Positions 1-13,109 of a stretch of 64,000 nt of DNA are shown in pieces (within the stretch, counting starts at the first letter, position 1; each line of letters opens with the position of its first letter). A program made the position numbers and the translations under genes. Below the pieces are notes generated by a model. That model was not told the origin of the DNA, did no database searches, and saw only the letters and a list, made by a program, of their open reading frames with translations. Origin of the DNA: Tretioscincus oriximinensis (lineage: Eukaryota; Chordata; Lepidosauria; Squamata; Gymnophthalmidae); contig JAJVDF010000018.1 in the NCBI GenBank assembly GCA_022410635.1, positions 2,533,736 to 2,597,735 of the forward strand, given 5' to 3'.

Positions 1-2871
1 AAGGAATTAATCAAGATGGAAGATAAAAATATTGAGAATTCACGGGTTATGCTTAAAAGGGGGAGGGAAATAAGCCGTAAGATATCGCAAAATTCTACCA
101 ATTCAATATTTTGCTTCTAATCCTTCAAAAGGTCAAATCAGGTCAAAAGGACACGGGGTGTAACCAAGAAAACAAAGTGTCTCCTCTTTCACTCTCACAC
201 AGATGCTTTAATAGTTTATTCTTTGCAAAGTGACATGAACTGACCTAATGCAGTGAGAAAATGCAGTGTATCATTGTACTTAGGCTGAGAGATAGGAAAC
301 AAACTGCACAGTGGACTCACATACCACCGAACCTATGATCTGCATGGCAGCAACTCACAAACACGCCAGATTCTGGTGCCTATCAGCAGGGGAGGGCTCT
401 TAGTATGCTTTCCAGTTTATGAGTATCCTAGAGGCATCTGTCTGGCCACCAATGACATGCACAGACTTCATCTGATGGACCAGCCTACTCATCCATGTGT
501 GAAATCCCTGCCAGATGAGATCAGCATCAAAATGAGCCTATTCAAGAGTTCTTTTTGCACCAACCTTCCGTAAGCAAGGGAAAGAAATCCTTTTGCATAC
601 TGGTTTGCAAGTAAGTCTTGTTTTGCTCAGTAATGCAAAACGCCAGAGCAGAATCCTTCTGTGGCTTTTCAGAGTCAAAAAACCAATACACACATTCAAT
701 TTAAATCAACTCAGTCTTTCAATGTCTCTATAGTAGGTGTTGTATGAAAGAGGCATGTAAGACAACATACCTATCAATGGGGGTCTTGCTTTACACTTTC
801 CCTTTCTGATAAAAATTCCTGTTACATCATTTTACATTCTGCTTCTATTTAATACACTTTCTCATGATATTAAACTGGGANGGTGACAAATACCGATCCT
901 CCCAAAAGTAGAAATTAAGTTACACTACTCAAATTGTGCTATTAAAGCATTTTGCCACTTAGAAGGGTTTGATTTTGCTCAAGTTGTGTGAATATAAAGC
1001 CTAGTTTACACTTATTTGTTGGGAATGGTAGTCACAGACCATTCCCAGCTGGCAAGGTTCCAAACTATGTTTTGCCTTGCACTCTGGATCGGGAACATTA
1101 TTCTTCCTGCCCTAGAATGCAGGAGAACAGAAATGTGATGAGCTAGGCTTCTTGCCTTGCCCACTTCTTGTTGTGGCTGGGAGAGGTGGCCATGTTACAT
1201 GAGATTGGAGCAAACTGAGTCAAGACCAGAAAGCCTAGGTTGCTGCAGTTCACAGAAAGTAAGCCAAGGTGAGGCTGGGAACCAGCTTTGGTTGCTTGAG
1301 GAAGGTTAAGTGAATAATAGTGCAATTGCTGCTTTTCTGCAAAACATGGAAACTATTTTCCAAGTGCAAAAAGGACCCCAAACCTGCAAATAACAGTCTT
1401 TCAGCTTCTGGCTCTTGCAGCTAAAGGTTTCCCCACCCCCACTACAAACAATGCGAGAGCATCAATTCTTCATGTATGTATAAAATTTCAAGGTATCAAA
1501 GCTTGCAACTTTTGAAGAAAAATGTACTTAAATGTATAGTATACTTATTTCCTGACCCCATGGAACGTCAGTATTCAGCAGAAAACACTGGGTTTCGGTT
1601 AGAGAACAATTTAAGAAAAATTCCACTAGAAAATTTATTCCATAGACTCACTCCGTTTGCAACTGAAAGTGACTGGCCACAGCTCCCTGATACTGCTATG
1701 GCTGCCATAACTTTTAGTTTTGTTGGCATTTAGAGGTTTTTTTTTTGCAACTTCAAGGTTTTTGTTAAAAGCATCATTAAAAACCTGAATACAAATGTTC
1801 AATTAATCTTAGGAATGCATGTTAAATGAGGCATAAGGCTGCAGGTACAACTGTCATTGTCTGAATATGGGATTTCTATGATTTGGGGAAACAGTATATA
1901 TCTAGGGATTCTCCCATTCTGGATGAAGTGCTGTTAGGACTCTTTCCCTGTTCTGAAATCTTACTGCTCTTAGCAGTAACAAGGACTTCTGACTGTGCTT
2001 ACTTATACTGGACCCAACTGCACTTCCAACACAACTCTTGAGTCTGAGCATTGTACAAACATTACCTTAATTTGTAGCTGACATTTATTGTCACATGCCT
2101 CTNACCCCACGCTTCGCCAAGGAAGTCTGTGATGACCAAACTCTTCCAATTAATAATTTATTTCATGAAATGATTTTTACAAATACAAATAAACAAAGTG
2201 TACTGATGTAAGCTACAGCAGGAGCAATTATGAATCAAAGCTGGAAGGAGCCTGAGGAAACAAGGAAGATTTCTTTTTCATTTTTTCTGCTGCATTTTTG
2301 TTTATTCATTTTTAGCTGTTCAGAGCACATATTGCTTCTCCACTGACAATTTCATAAATTCTAACACAGCCCAGAACTGCAAGTTGTTGCCAAATACACA
2401 GTGGCAGACATTAAGTCCAAACTATTAATAGGCTGATAAGATCTGGTAAAGCAGGAAAAAACTAGGAAATATGGAAAGTAGTTATGTTGCTTTGGATTTG
2501 TACAGCCCCAGAAAACCATAATGAAAAATGAAGCAATCAATCTAGTGTGCTGATGTACTGCCACTTCAAATTGCTTGTCAAGAAGTGAAAGGGGAGTTTG
2601 TTTACCTCATGGAATTGTGAGACTGACTGAATCAAGTGAATTTTTATGCTTTTAGTAGCAGAGGAAATAATATATGAAAGCTTGCAGGTTAGTTGAACCC
2701 TTTCTGCACAAACATTACTACAGAAGTCCATATCTTCCTGACAGTGAAATGAACAAAAACAATGGGAAGCAGAGCTGAAGATCATTATCCTTTCTAATCA
2801 TTGTCTACATGGACCATCACTAAGACCAGTTCTACCTTCTTATATAATTGAGAGAGACTTCTGCTTAGGCA
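1..2871. other. Presumed RAB6 intron 2, nothing recognised
   Basis: AT-rich sequence with short chance open frames only. I searched by eye for RAB6 exon 3 on the minus strand and did not find it. Confidence 0.5.
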
Positions 2872-3250
2872 TCATAAGAACATAAGAACATAAGAAGAGC
2901 CATACTGGATCAGGCCACAGCCCATCGAGTCCAGCATTCTGTGTCACACAGAGGCCCACCAGATGCACCTGGGCAGTCCAAACAGAGGAAAGCAAAATAT
3001 GCTGCTCCTGTTCGTGACTCCCTGCAAATGGTATTTCAAAAGTCCTGCCTGTTGCTCCATCCCGGAGGCTACATCCAGACAACTATCTTAGTATCCATTT
3101 ATACCCTTAGTGTCCATAAACCTGTCTAGTCCTGTCTTGAATCTATCCAAGCTGTTAGCTACCACTACCTCTTCAGGAAGTAAATTCCACAGGCCGATGA
3201 CCCTCAAAACACTCTCCTTAGTTTCATTTACCCCCTAAATCCCAGAGGTT
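2872..3250 (-). mobile_element. CR1 LINE 3' end
   Basis: The left end carries three CATAAGAA octamers and then the CR1 3' UTR found repeatedly in this window (AGAGCCATACTGG..., GCACCTGGGCAGTC). It then reaches the last ORF2 codons, with a divergent end near 3250. The octamer is the CR1 3' terminus, so the element lies on the minus strand. It is 5' truncated. Confidence 0.85.
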
Positions 3251-5284
3251 ATAGTCTGCAGGTAGTGGCAGAAAATTGCTCCTAAAAGATACACAGTATA
3301 TAAACTTATGTCTGAGCTACATTTCTCAGGGGAAAGAAGGGCTCATAAAATCTGAAGCTTACAATATAGGAAAATTCAAGGCTGATACCACAAGGCAGCT
3401 CCCAAGGTCTCCACAGGTTCTTCCCCAAAATTCTTTATGTTTTCCCCTTAGTGTTGTTACAAATATGTGAATGTTACTCTTTTAATTTTCTTTAAATGTT
3501 CCATCCTGGCATTATTCTAAAACCAAGAGAACCAAACTCATTTGTTCGAACAGGCAACTGAGAGCTTATTGGAGAAAGGGAGAAAAGGTTATACTTCACC
3601 ACTGTCCTCTCCTTCCCTTCTTTTTTCCTGATATTTTCAGATGGAGATTGCAGAAGGGAACAGTGAGAATTGCTCTAAAGTAGGGAGAGAGATTTCTCTT
3701 CAGGAACATGATGTTGACACTGATGCTCTTCTGGAAATTAAGCCCAGCTAATGGCCAGGAATTTCCCCACACCAAGAGGTCTTAGGATCCCACTTGTAGT
3801 CTGAGAATTCAAACTACTTTAAATTGCTCAAGAAGGAAGGTAGTCTTTTGACATGATTTGCGCATGTTCATCATGCATCGTTTAGATGCACTAATTGGAA
3901 CAAAGGCAAATCGTGCACTATTCATCTCATGTACATGGCAAATAATTTGAAACCATCAAGTAAACATGTATGTACAGTCCAACTACATTCCAGTCCAACT
4001 AATTGCATGGGATCAGATTAGAATGAGACTTAAAAGAATATGATTCACAACGACATAACAAAGGCCGTGGTCGTACATCTGCTCTTAAGACAATTTTGAA
4101 ATCTTCAGTTTGATCTCAAAATTGTAAATTCACACCAGAAGTTCCCCCTTCCATTTTATTCGTGAACTGAATGTCATTTTGCATACATTCTCTACCCAAA
4201 TAAACATCAGAATGGGACTAGTTTTCCGGTAATATTAATGTCCATGTAAGGATCTTCCACTCTGTACCAATTACTGACGGTGTGGCCCTAATCATGCCTG
4301 CTGTATTATCATTTTCCTCCTCTGCTTAGCATGTTGCTGGTGAAATGCAATGGATCATGAGATTGCTCTATTACTTTAGCACAAAAGACCTAATGTGGCT
4401 TTTTNAAAAAAATGATAAGATACACGTGAAATTTTCTCATTATCTATCAACCCAAAACTCCTGCCTTGGCCTAGATTGCAATGAGCTATTGCCACAGTGC
4501 CAATGAACAGAAGAGGCCATCAATTGGTACTAAGGCTGAGGAAAGGGATTGCTGATGCATAAGTAACGAGCATCAAATTCAAATAGGCTTGACGAAGTGT
4601 TCATTAAGGACGTTTGTGACCATGTCTCAATTATTCTCAATCTATTTTGGCTCTTAAAACAGATTCAATGGGTATGTGACTGCAATTAAAGATATGTTTC
4701 AAGGGAATTTGATGTTTTGTGCACCACATGTCAACTTGTCTGTTATTAAGATTTTTTTNAAAAAAATAGCACACAACTATGCCAATAAAAACAGTCTCAA
4801 TCTACTATCAAATTATAAGATAGGGCATAATGCATCTTCATAGGTCTGAGTTAAAAGTAAATTATGCAATCCAAATAAAATAATTTTTCTTATAGTATTA
4901 TAGAATACCAAAGTAGTATAATAGTATTATAGAATCTCAAATGTGCAGTAATTTGAGACCTAAAAAACTGTGGGGCGTAGTTTATTGGACAACCAGGGAG
5001 CCACGGTCTCTTAATGCAAGAAGGAAAGCCTTTCATGGTGAAATGCATCTTAGAAATTCCTTCGTATTTTTGNTAATGGCACAGAAGAGCCACATAGTTG
5101 AGAGACCCTGCTGTTATTAAGTGAGCTTGTCAGATTGCTTCCAATTCTGTGCAATTAAATGCTTTACTACCGANAAATTAAATTTCAACAAATCCTTATT
5201 TTTACTATTTTGCTTCTGCCTTTAAAGACAGATGTTTTGGTTAATTCTAAAAGTTAATTTTAAATCCAGCAAGGTGTTTTTTAG
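3251..5284. other. Intron sequence, nothing recognised
   Basis: No exon or clear repeat. Two T-run/n/A-run junctions occur (about 4405 and 4759). Confidence 0.5.
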
Positions 5285-5600
5285 CACTTGGAAACTAACA
5301 GGAGAAAGGTAGGTGGCATGAGGTTTCGCCCACAGAAGATACAAGTGGACCAATGTCAGGAACAGATTTTATAGGAAACTGTAGGAGATGACAAAGGACA
5401 TGTAAATATGGTATGGGGATGAACTATGTGAGAAAAACAGTTAAACTGCAGAAGCTAATCCTCACAAGTAGAGAAAAACGGCTGGAGGAATGAGACCTAC
5501 CTGGGTGATTGTGCATCAATCAAATAGTTAACTGCTATTATAATATGTATAGTGTGCCAGGAAACCATTGTCTCTATTAAGTCCCTTGTCAATGGACTGG
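5285..5600 (-). mobile_element. Penelope-like element tail (candidate)
   Basis: The minus strand reads ELEYIHKFQSIDKGLNRDNG then FLAHYTYYN and a stop, followed by an about 230-bp 3' region that matches 34425-34770. It ends at GTTAGTTTCC. I infer a Penelope-like element from this tail and its GAAA hairpin motif; the class is not certain. Confidence 0.45.
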
Positions 5601-5607
5601 AATTTGT

Positions 5608-5658
5608 GGATGTATTCTAGTTCTGCTGAAAGAGAAGCAGCAGAACTAGGATGCATCC
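5608..5658. repeat. 21-bp inverted repeat (hairpin)
   Basis: Arms 5608-5628 and 5638-5658 pair at 19 of 21 positions around a 9-base loop (core CTAGTTCTGCTG/CAGCAGAACTAG). It lies next to the coding end of the candidate Penelope-like tail. Confidence 0.85.
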
Positions 5659-5659
5659 T

Positions 5660-7283
5660 GAATACAAGGCTGTTTTATCTCTCTCTGATGTGTTGTCTAT
5701 GTTTAAATCAAATTTTGCACAGATAGGGCAATTTTTTCTTGACTGGCAATATACTACAGATACATTGAAAAAGTGATGCCTAAATCTCAAATGGCTTCAA
5801 ATTCCACTTCTCATATTTCTCCATTCCTACTATTCATTCACAACTAGNAAGCAGGTGAGCCCTTCTAGCACTATCTGACATCTAAATAAGAGGCATTTCA
5901 CTGTGATAAGTTTCTAAATGGGACCTGATAGGACCTTGTAATGCAATCAGAGTGAACAGAATGTTGGATGCAGCCCCCCACTCGAACACAGGGGAGATGA
6001 CACCTCTTCTGCCTTTTCATGAGAGTGTAGAATTTTAAAAAACTCACATGCAGCAGCAGCTGAGGAAAAAAATCAAACCCTAACAAGAAGCTAGAACTAG
6101 GAGGTAAAACCATCAGCCCTAAACAAGCTGGCAGCAGGGAAGGAAAATAACATAGATACATTCAAATATAATATAGAGAGGGGAGAGCAAGAGAAAGAGA
6201 GAGCAAAATTAGGAGAACCTAAAAAGTAGAGCTACAATTTATAGTGTGTAGCTAAGGAACTTAAAACAGAGAAAATGGGGGAAGGAAGGAGAGAAGGCAG
6301 GATAAAGGAAGATAAAGAAAATAAAAATGGCTCCAAGGTTTTCCTATAATTACATGTATTTCTCCACATAAGTGAATTTGTGAGATCCTTCATGAAATAA
6401 AGAAGAGAAGGATGCTGAGAGAATACAAGGCCCTGGCGAAACCTACATTTAGATCTACTCTCAGTCCACTTTCACGAAATGAAGCCCTCATCAGAAGACT
6501 ACGCAGTAATTTTCAATCTACATTCCCTAACCCAAAAGTGGAACCCCAAAGAAATGCTTTAAAATTGGTTTAAATTTTAATCCATCTTCAGTAAACGTTC
6601 AAAATAGAAAGACAAATATAATCTGTATAAAGATACTTCTCTGAAATTGCTTTTTAAAACCTTAATTTAATTTACTCTAGAAAGAGTGAAACTCCAACCA
6701 CCTTCTTCCTTTGCTGGGGTGTGTGTGTCCTGTTTTGAAAGTGCATTGAAACTGCAGTAAGCCCTGATCAGGCCTTTAAAACCTGTTTGATCTTATAAAC
6801 ATTAAGAAAAAAAAATACTTTTTTTNNAAAAAAATGTTACCTAATTTATAGGTGTAAACGATAACAAACTTCCAATTTACTTCCTGACAGAATTCCTGTT
6901 ACTTAATTTATTGGTTTCAGTTGCTTGCTTTTCTACTCATTTTTTCACAATGAAAAATGCTTATTTTATAAAGCTTTGATGCAAAGGTGTTGAGCCAGAA
7001 GGTCTGATCCAACATATAGAACATATAGAATTCATGCAGAACCAACTTCTAACATGTAGTTCAGTTATATAGGTTTCCACACAAAATGAGGGAAATATGT
7101 TTATACGTACAATGGGTGTGAAAAGGTCTCCTGCTTTCTTTACTAAGGAAAAGGATAAAGGGAGGTGGGAGGAAACCCAATGGTGACATAATAGCATGAG
7201 CCAAACTTCTCCTCATGCAGCTAGAACCCGCTGCATAACCATAGAGCAACGGGCTTATTCAACTAGTCAATGATTAAACTCAC
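5660..7283. other. Intron sequence next to exon 2
   Basis: Apart from the purine-rich stretch at 6.2 kb and a T-run/nn/A-run at 6825 I see no element. Positions just after the exon 2 donor are ordinary intron. Confidence 0.5.
6172..6330. repeat. Purine-rich low-complexity stretch
   Basis: GAGA- and GGAA-rich sequence without a fixed unit, in presumed intron 2. Confidence 0.5.
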
Positions 7284-7342
7284 CTGGTATGTGTTGTCAA
7301 AACTGTCATACATGAATCTGGTGATCAGAGACGTCTTTCCAA
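7284..7342 (-). CDS. RAB6A/RAB6B: RAB6 small GTPase, coding exon 2
   Basis: This 59-nt exon continues the RAB6 frame. Two bases complete the Val codon left open by exon 1, and 19 codons then give [19 protein letters not shown]. It holds the end of the P-loop, whose Lys-Thr bind the nucleotide phosphates and Mg2+, and leads into switch I. The acceptor is pyrimidine-rich and ends CAG (AG at 7344-7343); the donor after CAG is GTGAGT at 7283-7278. The phase-1 join to exon 1 is exact and leaves no stop. Residues 24-43 match RAB6A and RAB6B equally. Switch II, the G4 and G5 motifs and the C-terminal prenylated CxC must be encoded by later exons to the left of this window; I found no exon 3 between 1 and 7283. 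Confidence 0.95.
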
Positions 7343-8210
7343 CTGGAAAAGGAAACAAAACAGAGACAGAAAATGAAAAATTATGGATGCTGAAACTGCC
7401 CATAATTCAGGAACTGCCTCATCCATTCACACTGCTTAGCCAGGACAGAAACAAGGTTTTTGGAGGTACTTGGAACAAAGTTTGCTAACAAAAATGTACA
7501 CGCAATGTTCTCTATAGAGCTCTCTGAATAGACTAAATGGAAGAGGTGACTAAGTTCTGTCATGTGAACGTTTAGCACTCTAACTCATTTTTACTCTGCT
7601 TTCAAAAAGACTGAGTACATACTGTCATTATCACTGCTGATAGGATTTCTCATTCCACTTGATTAAGTACATTATCAGACCCATCCTCATAAATTATTTT
7701 ATATGCAGTAGTATTCTTTTAAAGATTCCTTAAAAAACTTTATGTGTAAATGAATAATAAATAATATTTTTCATAATTGGTAAGAAAAGATCCACAAAAC
7801 ATGGAAACCCTAGTTTGCTAAAACACCATTCTAGTTTAAATTACTGGTAATTGAAAATATTCCTCGGATTGTCTGAAAGGTTTAAGGTCACCTTGTTCAG
7901 CAGTCTACGCTTATAGTGACCAACCAGCTCCCCAAGGAAGCCCCCGAGGAGCACACAGCTCACTTTGGTCAGCTTCTCAGCAGATGGTATTTGAAAATAG
8001 ATTATTCTCTATTACCAAACAAAGTCACAGAGGCTAATAGATATGGATAGTCCTGCACTCCATGATCTGGCCTGGCATTTTTGAAACCATTCTAATTGAA
8101 GATCAACCCCTCTCCTTTTTGAAGCTACCAATTTCTGAAGGTGAACTATATGTGTTTTGTAAATCACACACATAAAACCTTCTCCCTGTAATACTATAAA
8201 TTCCTTGGGA

Positions 8211-8291
<81 letters not shown>
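8211..8291. repeat. (TATC)n microsatellite
   Basis: About 20 uninterrupted TATC units lie in RAB6 intron 1, about 870 bp downstream of exon 2 in plus coordinates. Confidence 0.97.
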
Positions 8292-8292
<1 letters not shown>

Positions 8293-8569
8293 ACTCATCA
8301 ATCATTTCTTACATTCAAAAGTCTCGTGTTGGGTCACAATAAAATATATAAAAACAGCCAGAATTAGTTAAAAATAGCAGAAGTGTCTTTACATAATGAC
8401 AGTGACAGCATAGGGAGGAGCTCCTGCTCTCTCAGGCAAAGGCTATGGTAAATAGTATAAAGAATTTTACAACTTCTTTCATGCACAAATGAGGCCTCAC
8501 AAAAAGGCAGGGAAGACCAGAATGGGGTTGGTAATCATCTTTTGATTATCTATCAAAAGTAATCTATAA

Positions 8570-8815
8570 AAAGAAGAAAAAGGTAAAGACTTACAAGCTA
8601 TTTTTTCACCCAAAAGCTTGCATACTATCTTCCCCATCACATTGCAATGATGATCCCTATTCATCTATCTGTGATTGCTCACTTTCGAACAGCTAGGTTG
8701 GCTGTAGCTAAGGCCTTTAGAGGGTGCTCACCCTTTTCCATGGCACAGTCGTTGAATGACCAACCTCTCTGTCAAAAGGCCTGTTCTTAATCACTGTGCC
8801 ACTGCGTCTCTATAA
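8570..8815 (-). mobile_element. tRNA-derived SINE (Sauria-SINE-like)
   Basis: On the minus strand GTGGCACAGTGATTAAGAAC is a tRNA-like head. It is followed by GGTGAGCACCCTCTAAAGG, the conserved body also present at 14.8, 17.0 and 30.3 kb, and a degraded 3' part ending in TTCTTCTT. Confidence 0.65.
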
Positions 8816-11147
8816 GGATTNATAGAAATAATTAAGCAAAGTCAGCAGCCCATCATTTAAGGCCTTTCTGCACACTGCAGGCTAGTCTGTGTCAAAGAAC
8901 CTTAATCAGGGAAGCCAGTCCTCTGTCGCCCACATTCTGTCCTGACTGCAAGTGGCCCATCTTGATCTAGCTTGGAGTCTGGGGAGTGATTCACACTTGG
9001 CCTTACTCTGCTGCCCTTACTCTGCTGCCCAGATGCCATTCCAGGCTAGAATAGGTCCTGCCATGATCTACGCTAGCATGGAATAGCATGTGGTCATCGA
9101 GCCCATTAGACCACTTTTTGGAACACAATAAGACCTAGTGAAAATCAGGCCTGGGAATGGAAGTTGCTGACCTGAGACAAAACTGTTGTCCAATACTGTT
9201 TTGACTACATGACCACTTCCAGGTATCAAGAGGCATTTTGGCCATGGTGTCCTGGATCACATCTCCTGCATCAACCAGGCACAGGTTATAGACTCCAGAA
9301 TACTACACTGGAATACTGCATGGATGTCTTACAAGTGTTCCTGTACTCAGAGGCGATAGCACCATTTTCATGCCATAATCCACTCCAACACATCCTATAT
9401 TTACAAAGACATCTATTTCGAGAGCTGCCTCCAGGCAAACACTTTTGTGATGTAGAATTAATAAGAAATAAGAATATGAATAAATNCCAAAATCTTCTAC
9501 AGTTAAGGCAGAGGTTCTGTATTGAGCAACAGGATGTTCCTCAGATTTCAGTCCACTATTACTGTCTTTGAAAAACAAATGGTTTTTCATTGTTGATGTA
9601 ACTGGCTAACTGTGTAGCTTTTTCAAAGTGTCCATGACAATCATCCTACCAATATTACTGGAATATTGTGTGCATCACGTCAGGCACTAGGTAACAATCT
9701 CGCTTACTAAACATATGGTTGATTTGCATTTTTAGAACTGCAGGGCTGATCGCCAGGCAGTTCAGGTAAAAATCCAAATTCGTGAAAGCTCTCAATAACA
9801 GATGGATTAAAGAGAGTCTTGGGAGCTCCTCTTGTCCTTACAGACTTCCAAATCTCAATAGCCATCACAAATTTTCTGATTACACTAAATGCATAATAAA
9901 AAAGGGGGAAACGTTTAAAGCAAACCTCTGTTCAAGACGATTCCCCCAGGACACATTTGTTAATTAAGAAACTTAACAATGCCATTCATCAGCCACATTA
10001 ATTAAGTATGCTAATTCATTATGTACTGTGCCTTCTGAAGAGATGGGCTCTATCTTTAGATTTGATGAATATCCTGGGTTATGGCTGGGTAGGGATAGGA
10101 TCACTAGTTAGAATTTCCCTTGCTCTACTATACATTTTGTCTCAGAGGTATTCTGTATGGATGTGGTTAGCATTTCAGATGATAAAATTGTTTTAAGAGA
10201 TGCAGTAGGCNTGTGGGGTGCAGGCTGTTCTCTTTGCGGCCGCCACTACACATAAACAAAGAATCTTAGGCCCTTTCTACCACTCAGTTTTATTCTGGAT
10301 TATATCCTTCTGGGGTTAGGACTGCCATAGTATGTAGATATGTCAACAGCATGTGTCTATTGTGGGATACAATCTAGAATAAGACCCAATATAAAAAGGA
10401 TCTTAGACTGTTACCAACACCCTGNCCAACACTGAGCAGATTTATGATCACCTTGTGTAGGAGTTCTAGGTTGGTAGAAAGCAGCACTGAGAAAAAGTAC
10501 CCCATGCAATTTGTGTTCCCTTATTCAAATTGTGTTTGACCATCATATGCAACTCTGCAACATTTCATTCTGCAGATAATGCAGTTGGTACACAAAGCTC
10601 TAATCCCAATTCTTGGTGCAGGACTAGTGCATGGTAACTCGCNTCTACTTTTTTCAACTATTATGATGATGTGAATAACCTCAGAATATAATAGTGGCAC
10701 ACAGCTGACCGACTGCAGAGTCATGCAGCATTTTAGAGACTGCCACTACAGTTATCACTGCCAGAAGACTGGGAGTATAGGTATCAAGGTTTAATGGTCT
10801 CTGTTTATCAGGAATGGTCATTAGGCAAAAGAAGTCTTCATCAGATCACCATCTGCTGCTTTCAAGCAAAAATGAAAATGTCAGCTCTGGGCACAGATTT
10901 CCTGCAAGATATCTGGGGTTCCTAGATCTCTCTGGGAAATGTACATCCCCTCCATATTCAGAGTACAATAAATTACAACAAGTTAAGGCTACAGAACTGA
11001 AATTTACTGTGAATTGGTGTTGATGAAGCCTCCCACCCCCCAAAAAAACCTTTTAAGAGCTTGACTCTCATTATAACCTACTGCACCTGTACAGTTGTGA
11101 CACCTCAGATAATTAGGATCAAGTGTTTAAATGTATGAGGTGAAATA
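8816..11147. other. Intron sequence, nothing recognised
   Basis: The open frame at 9209-9571 has no recognisable family and contains an n. A GCGGCCGC site near 10237 is an isolated GC-rich spot. Confidence 0.45.
9002..9031. repeat. 15-bp tandem duplication
   Basis: The unit containing CTTACTCTGCTGCC occurs twice in a row, in otherwise unrecognised intron sequence. Confidence 0.7.
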
Positions 11148-11590
11148 TTTTTTTATTTATTTGCACTTCTATACTGCCCTATACCTGAAGGTCTCAGAGT
11201 GGTTAACAATAAAAATAGAATGTATAAAACAACAATGCCTGAAAGTAGGAAAACGAGAGCTGTTTTTCAGTCCAAAGGGTAGGTTAAAGAAGTGTGTCTT
11301 CAAGAGATTTCTGAATGTGTACAGAAATGGTAACTGGTGCACCTCAAGAGGGAGACCATTCCATAGTCTGGGAACTGCCACGGAGAATGCCAGGTTCCCA
11401 ACCTCTTNGCTGCTGAAAGAAATGGTACAATCAGGAGGGCCTCCTCTGCAGATCTTATGACACAGGCAGGTTGACAAAGAAGTTTAGATATTTAAGTAGA
11501 TATTTAAGGCCCAAGTTATTAAAAATCTTATAGGTTAAAATGAGTACCTTAAATTGGGCTCGATGCGCCTCCATAGGCAATTCTAGGTAG
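11148..11590 (-). mobile_element. L2-like LINE 3' end
   Basis: The minus strand encodes AFSVAVPRLWNGLPLEV and LKTHFF, the usual end of ORF2 in L2-type LINEs. A short 3' UTR then ends in an A/T-rich tail (AAATAAATAAAA) at 11148. The piece is 5' truncated and has one n in the frame. Confidence 0.7.
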
Positions 11591-12912
11591 CTTTCTTAGC
11601 AAAAATACAACTCTGCCTTTTAAGCAGTTTCTTCCATTGAGTTACAACCATTCCCTACTTAACACACAGATGGCAATGTCTCGTAAGTAATATTTTCCTA
11701 GGGTACTTTATTTTCACTTTTCATACAGTGCTTGTAACTATACGCTACACCTGTCATTTGTTATCTACTGTATTCTATTTAGTGTGTCTACGAACATAAT
11801 AGTCTAACTATTGCATTCTGTGCTGGTATTTTAATCTGTGTAGTGCACCAGAACCCATAATGCTCCTGCAATCAGATACAAACTCACACAGAAAAAATTA
11901 CATGATGATATGTACTTCCTAAAATTATTGTACAACACAAGACCAATAAAGAAGCACAGATGGTGACTTCACAACAGTTTATAGCATTCCAATACTTGCT
12001 AAAACTCTAAAGGATACATAGTCCTCAAAGGAAACTCAGTGCTGACTGGAGTGGAGGATATAAGACTCTGTCTTCACTTCACTGTCACTGGTACCAATAG
12101 GTTTGGAAGAGCCATTGATTCCAGTCACAGAAAGGATCAGCATTGTCTGCACAATGATATTGGTCCAAACCAGGCCAATTTTGCATCAGATGTTAAGGCC
12201 TCAAAGGGCTAGCAACAAAGTTTTCAAATCTCAATGCATCTGGAAAATAGATTTTATGCTTTGATGTACCACTGAAACTGCTCCTCCAGTAATCTTACAG
12301 AGATGTACTTCACCGCCTTGTTTGGAACCAGTCCTAGCTGGTGAAGCCCAATAGTCACATTTAAACATGACTACTAGTGATAACAATTGGGGTCTCCTTG
12401 ATTATTATTGCTGCCCATTTAATGAAGAAGGAGCGCAACTAGAGGTATAAAGCATCACAGATCTGTGTTACTATTTGGATCGATGAGTCTAAAACCTAGG
12501 CCAAAAATAGAATAAAGCATTCTATGCAACATTTTGTCAAAACAAATTCCTACTTTTCCAATTCTAAATATGTCCTGAAACAAGCCAAGTGTACAGTCTG
12601 TGCTTTGCATGTAAAATTTCATTTGCAAACCTCTGGCAACAGAAGAGTGTTTCTTATATATTCTGAACGAAGTTTGAAAGCCCATCAACCAAAGCTCTAC
12701 AGCAATCTCTGTAGGCTGCTCTTTGTGATACTCTCCCTGCACTCAGGATGAATTTAACAGTGAATTAACAGTATGGTTTCCATAGAGAAAGGAGTCCATG
12801 TGGGAAGAGTTACTGCTGTTTTCTTTCATTGCATCTATAATTAATTGGAGAAGGAAAGGAGTTCTTAAATAAAATCACACTATTTCTTCTAAAATAAAAT
12901 GTGTCTGTATTG
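11591..12912. other. Intron sequence, nothing recognised
   Basis: No supported exon or repeat; short open frames only. Confidence 0.45.
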
Positions 12913-12920
12913 TTTTAGAA

Positions 12921-13101
12921 CAGTGAGCCCTAACCTGGGGTACATTTGCCAGGGATATAAACCAGGGAAGTTAGGGGTATAAGGGTGGGGCAGAATAATT
13001 ATGTCTTAACATGTCTTAACAATGTATTAATTACAAATATTTTGCTAATTAGAATGTTATTGTTTATGAAAATGGACTATGTGAGTGAAAAAAGGCTACT
13101 G
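12921..13101. mobile_element. hAT-type MITE
   Basis: The ends are CAGTGAGCCCTAACC and (reverse complement) CAGTAGCCTTTTTTC. The flanks TTTTAGAA (12913-12920) and GTTTAGAA (13102-13109) are an 8-bp target duplication with one mismatch. The element is 181 bp and non-coding. Confidence 0.75.
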
Positions 13102-13109
13102 GTTTAGAA

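Noticed and set aside
9209..9571. 120-codon plus-strand open frame as an exon
   Set aside because: No recognisable domain, an internal n, no splice-site support, and ordinary AT-rich intron context.
10231..10245. GCGGCCGC site as a vector or cloning boundary
   Set aside because: A single rare restriction site without adjacent vector-like sequence is expected by chance.
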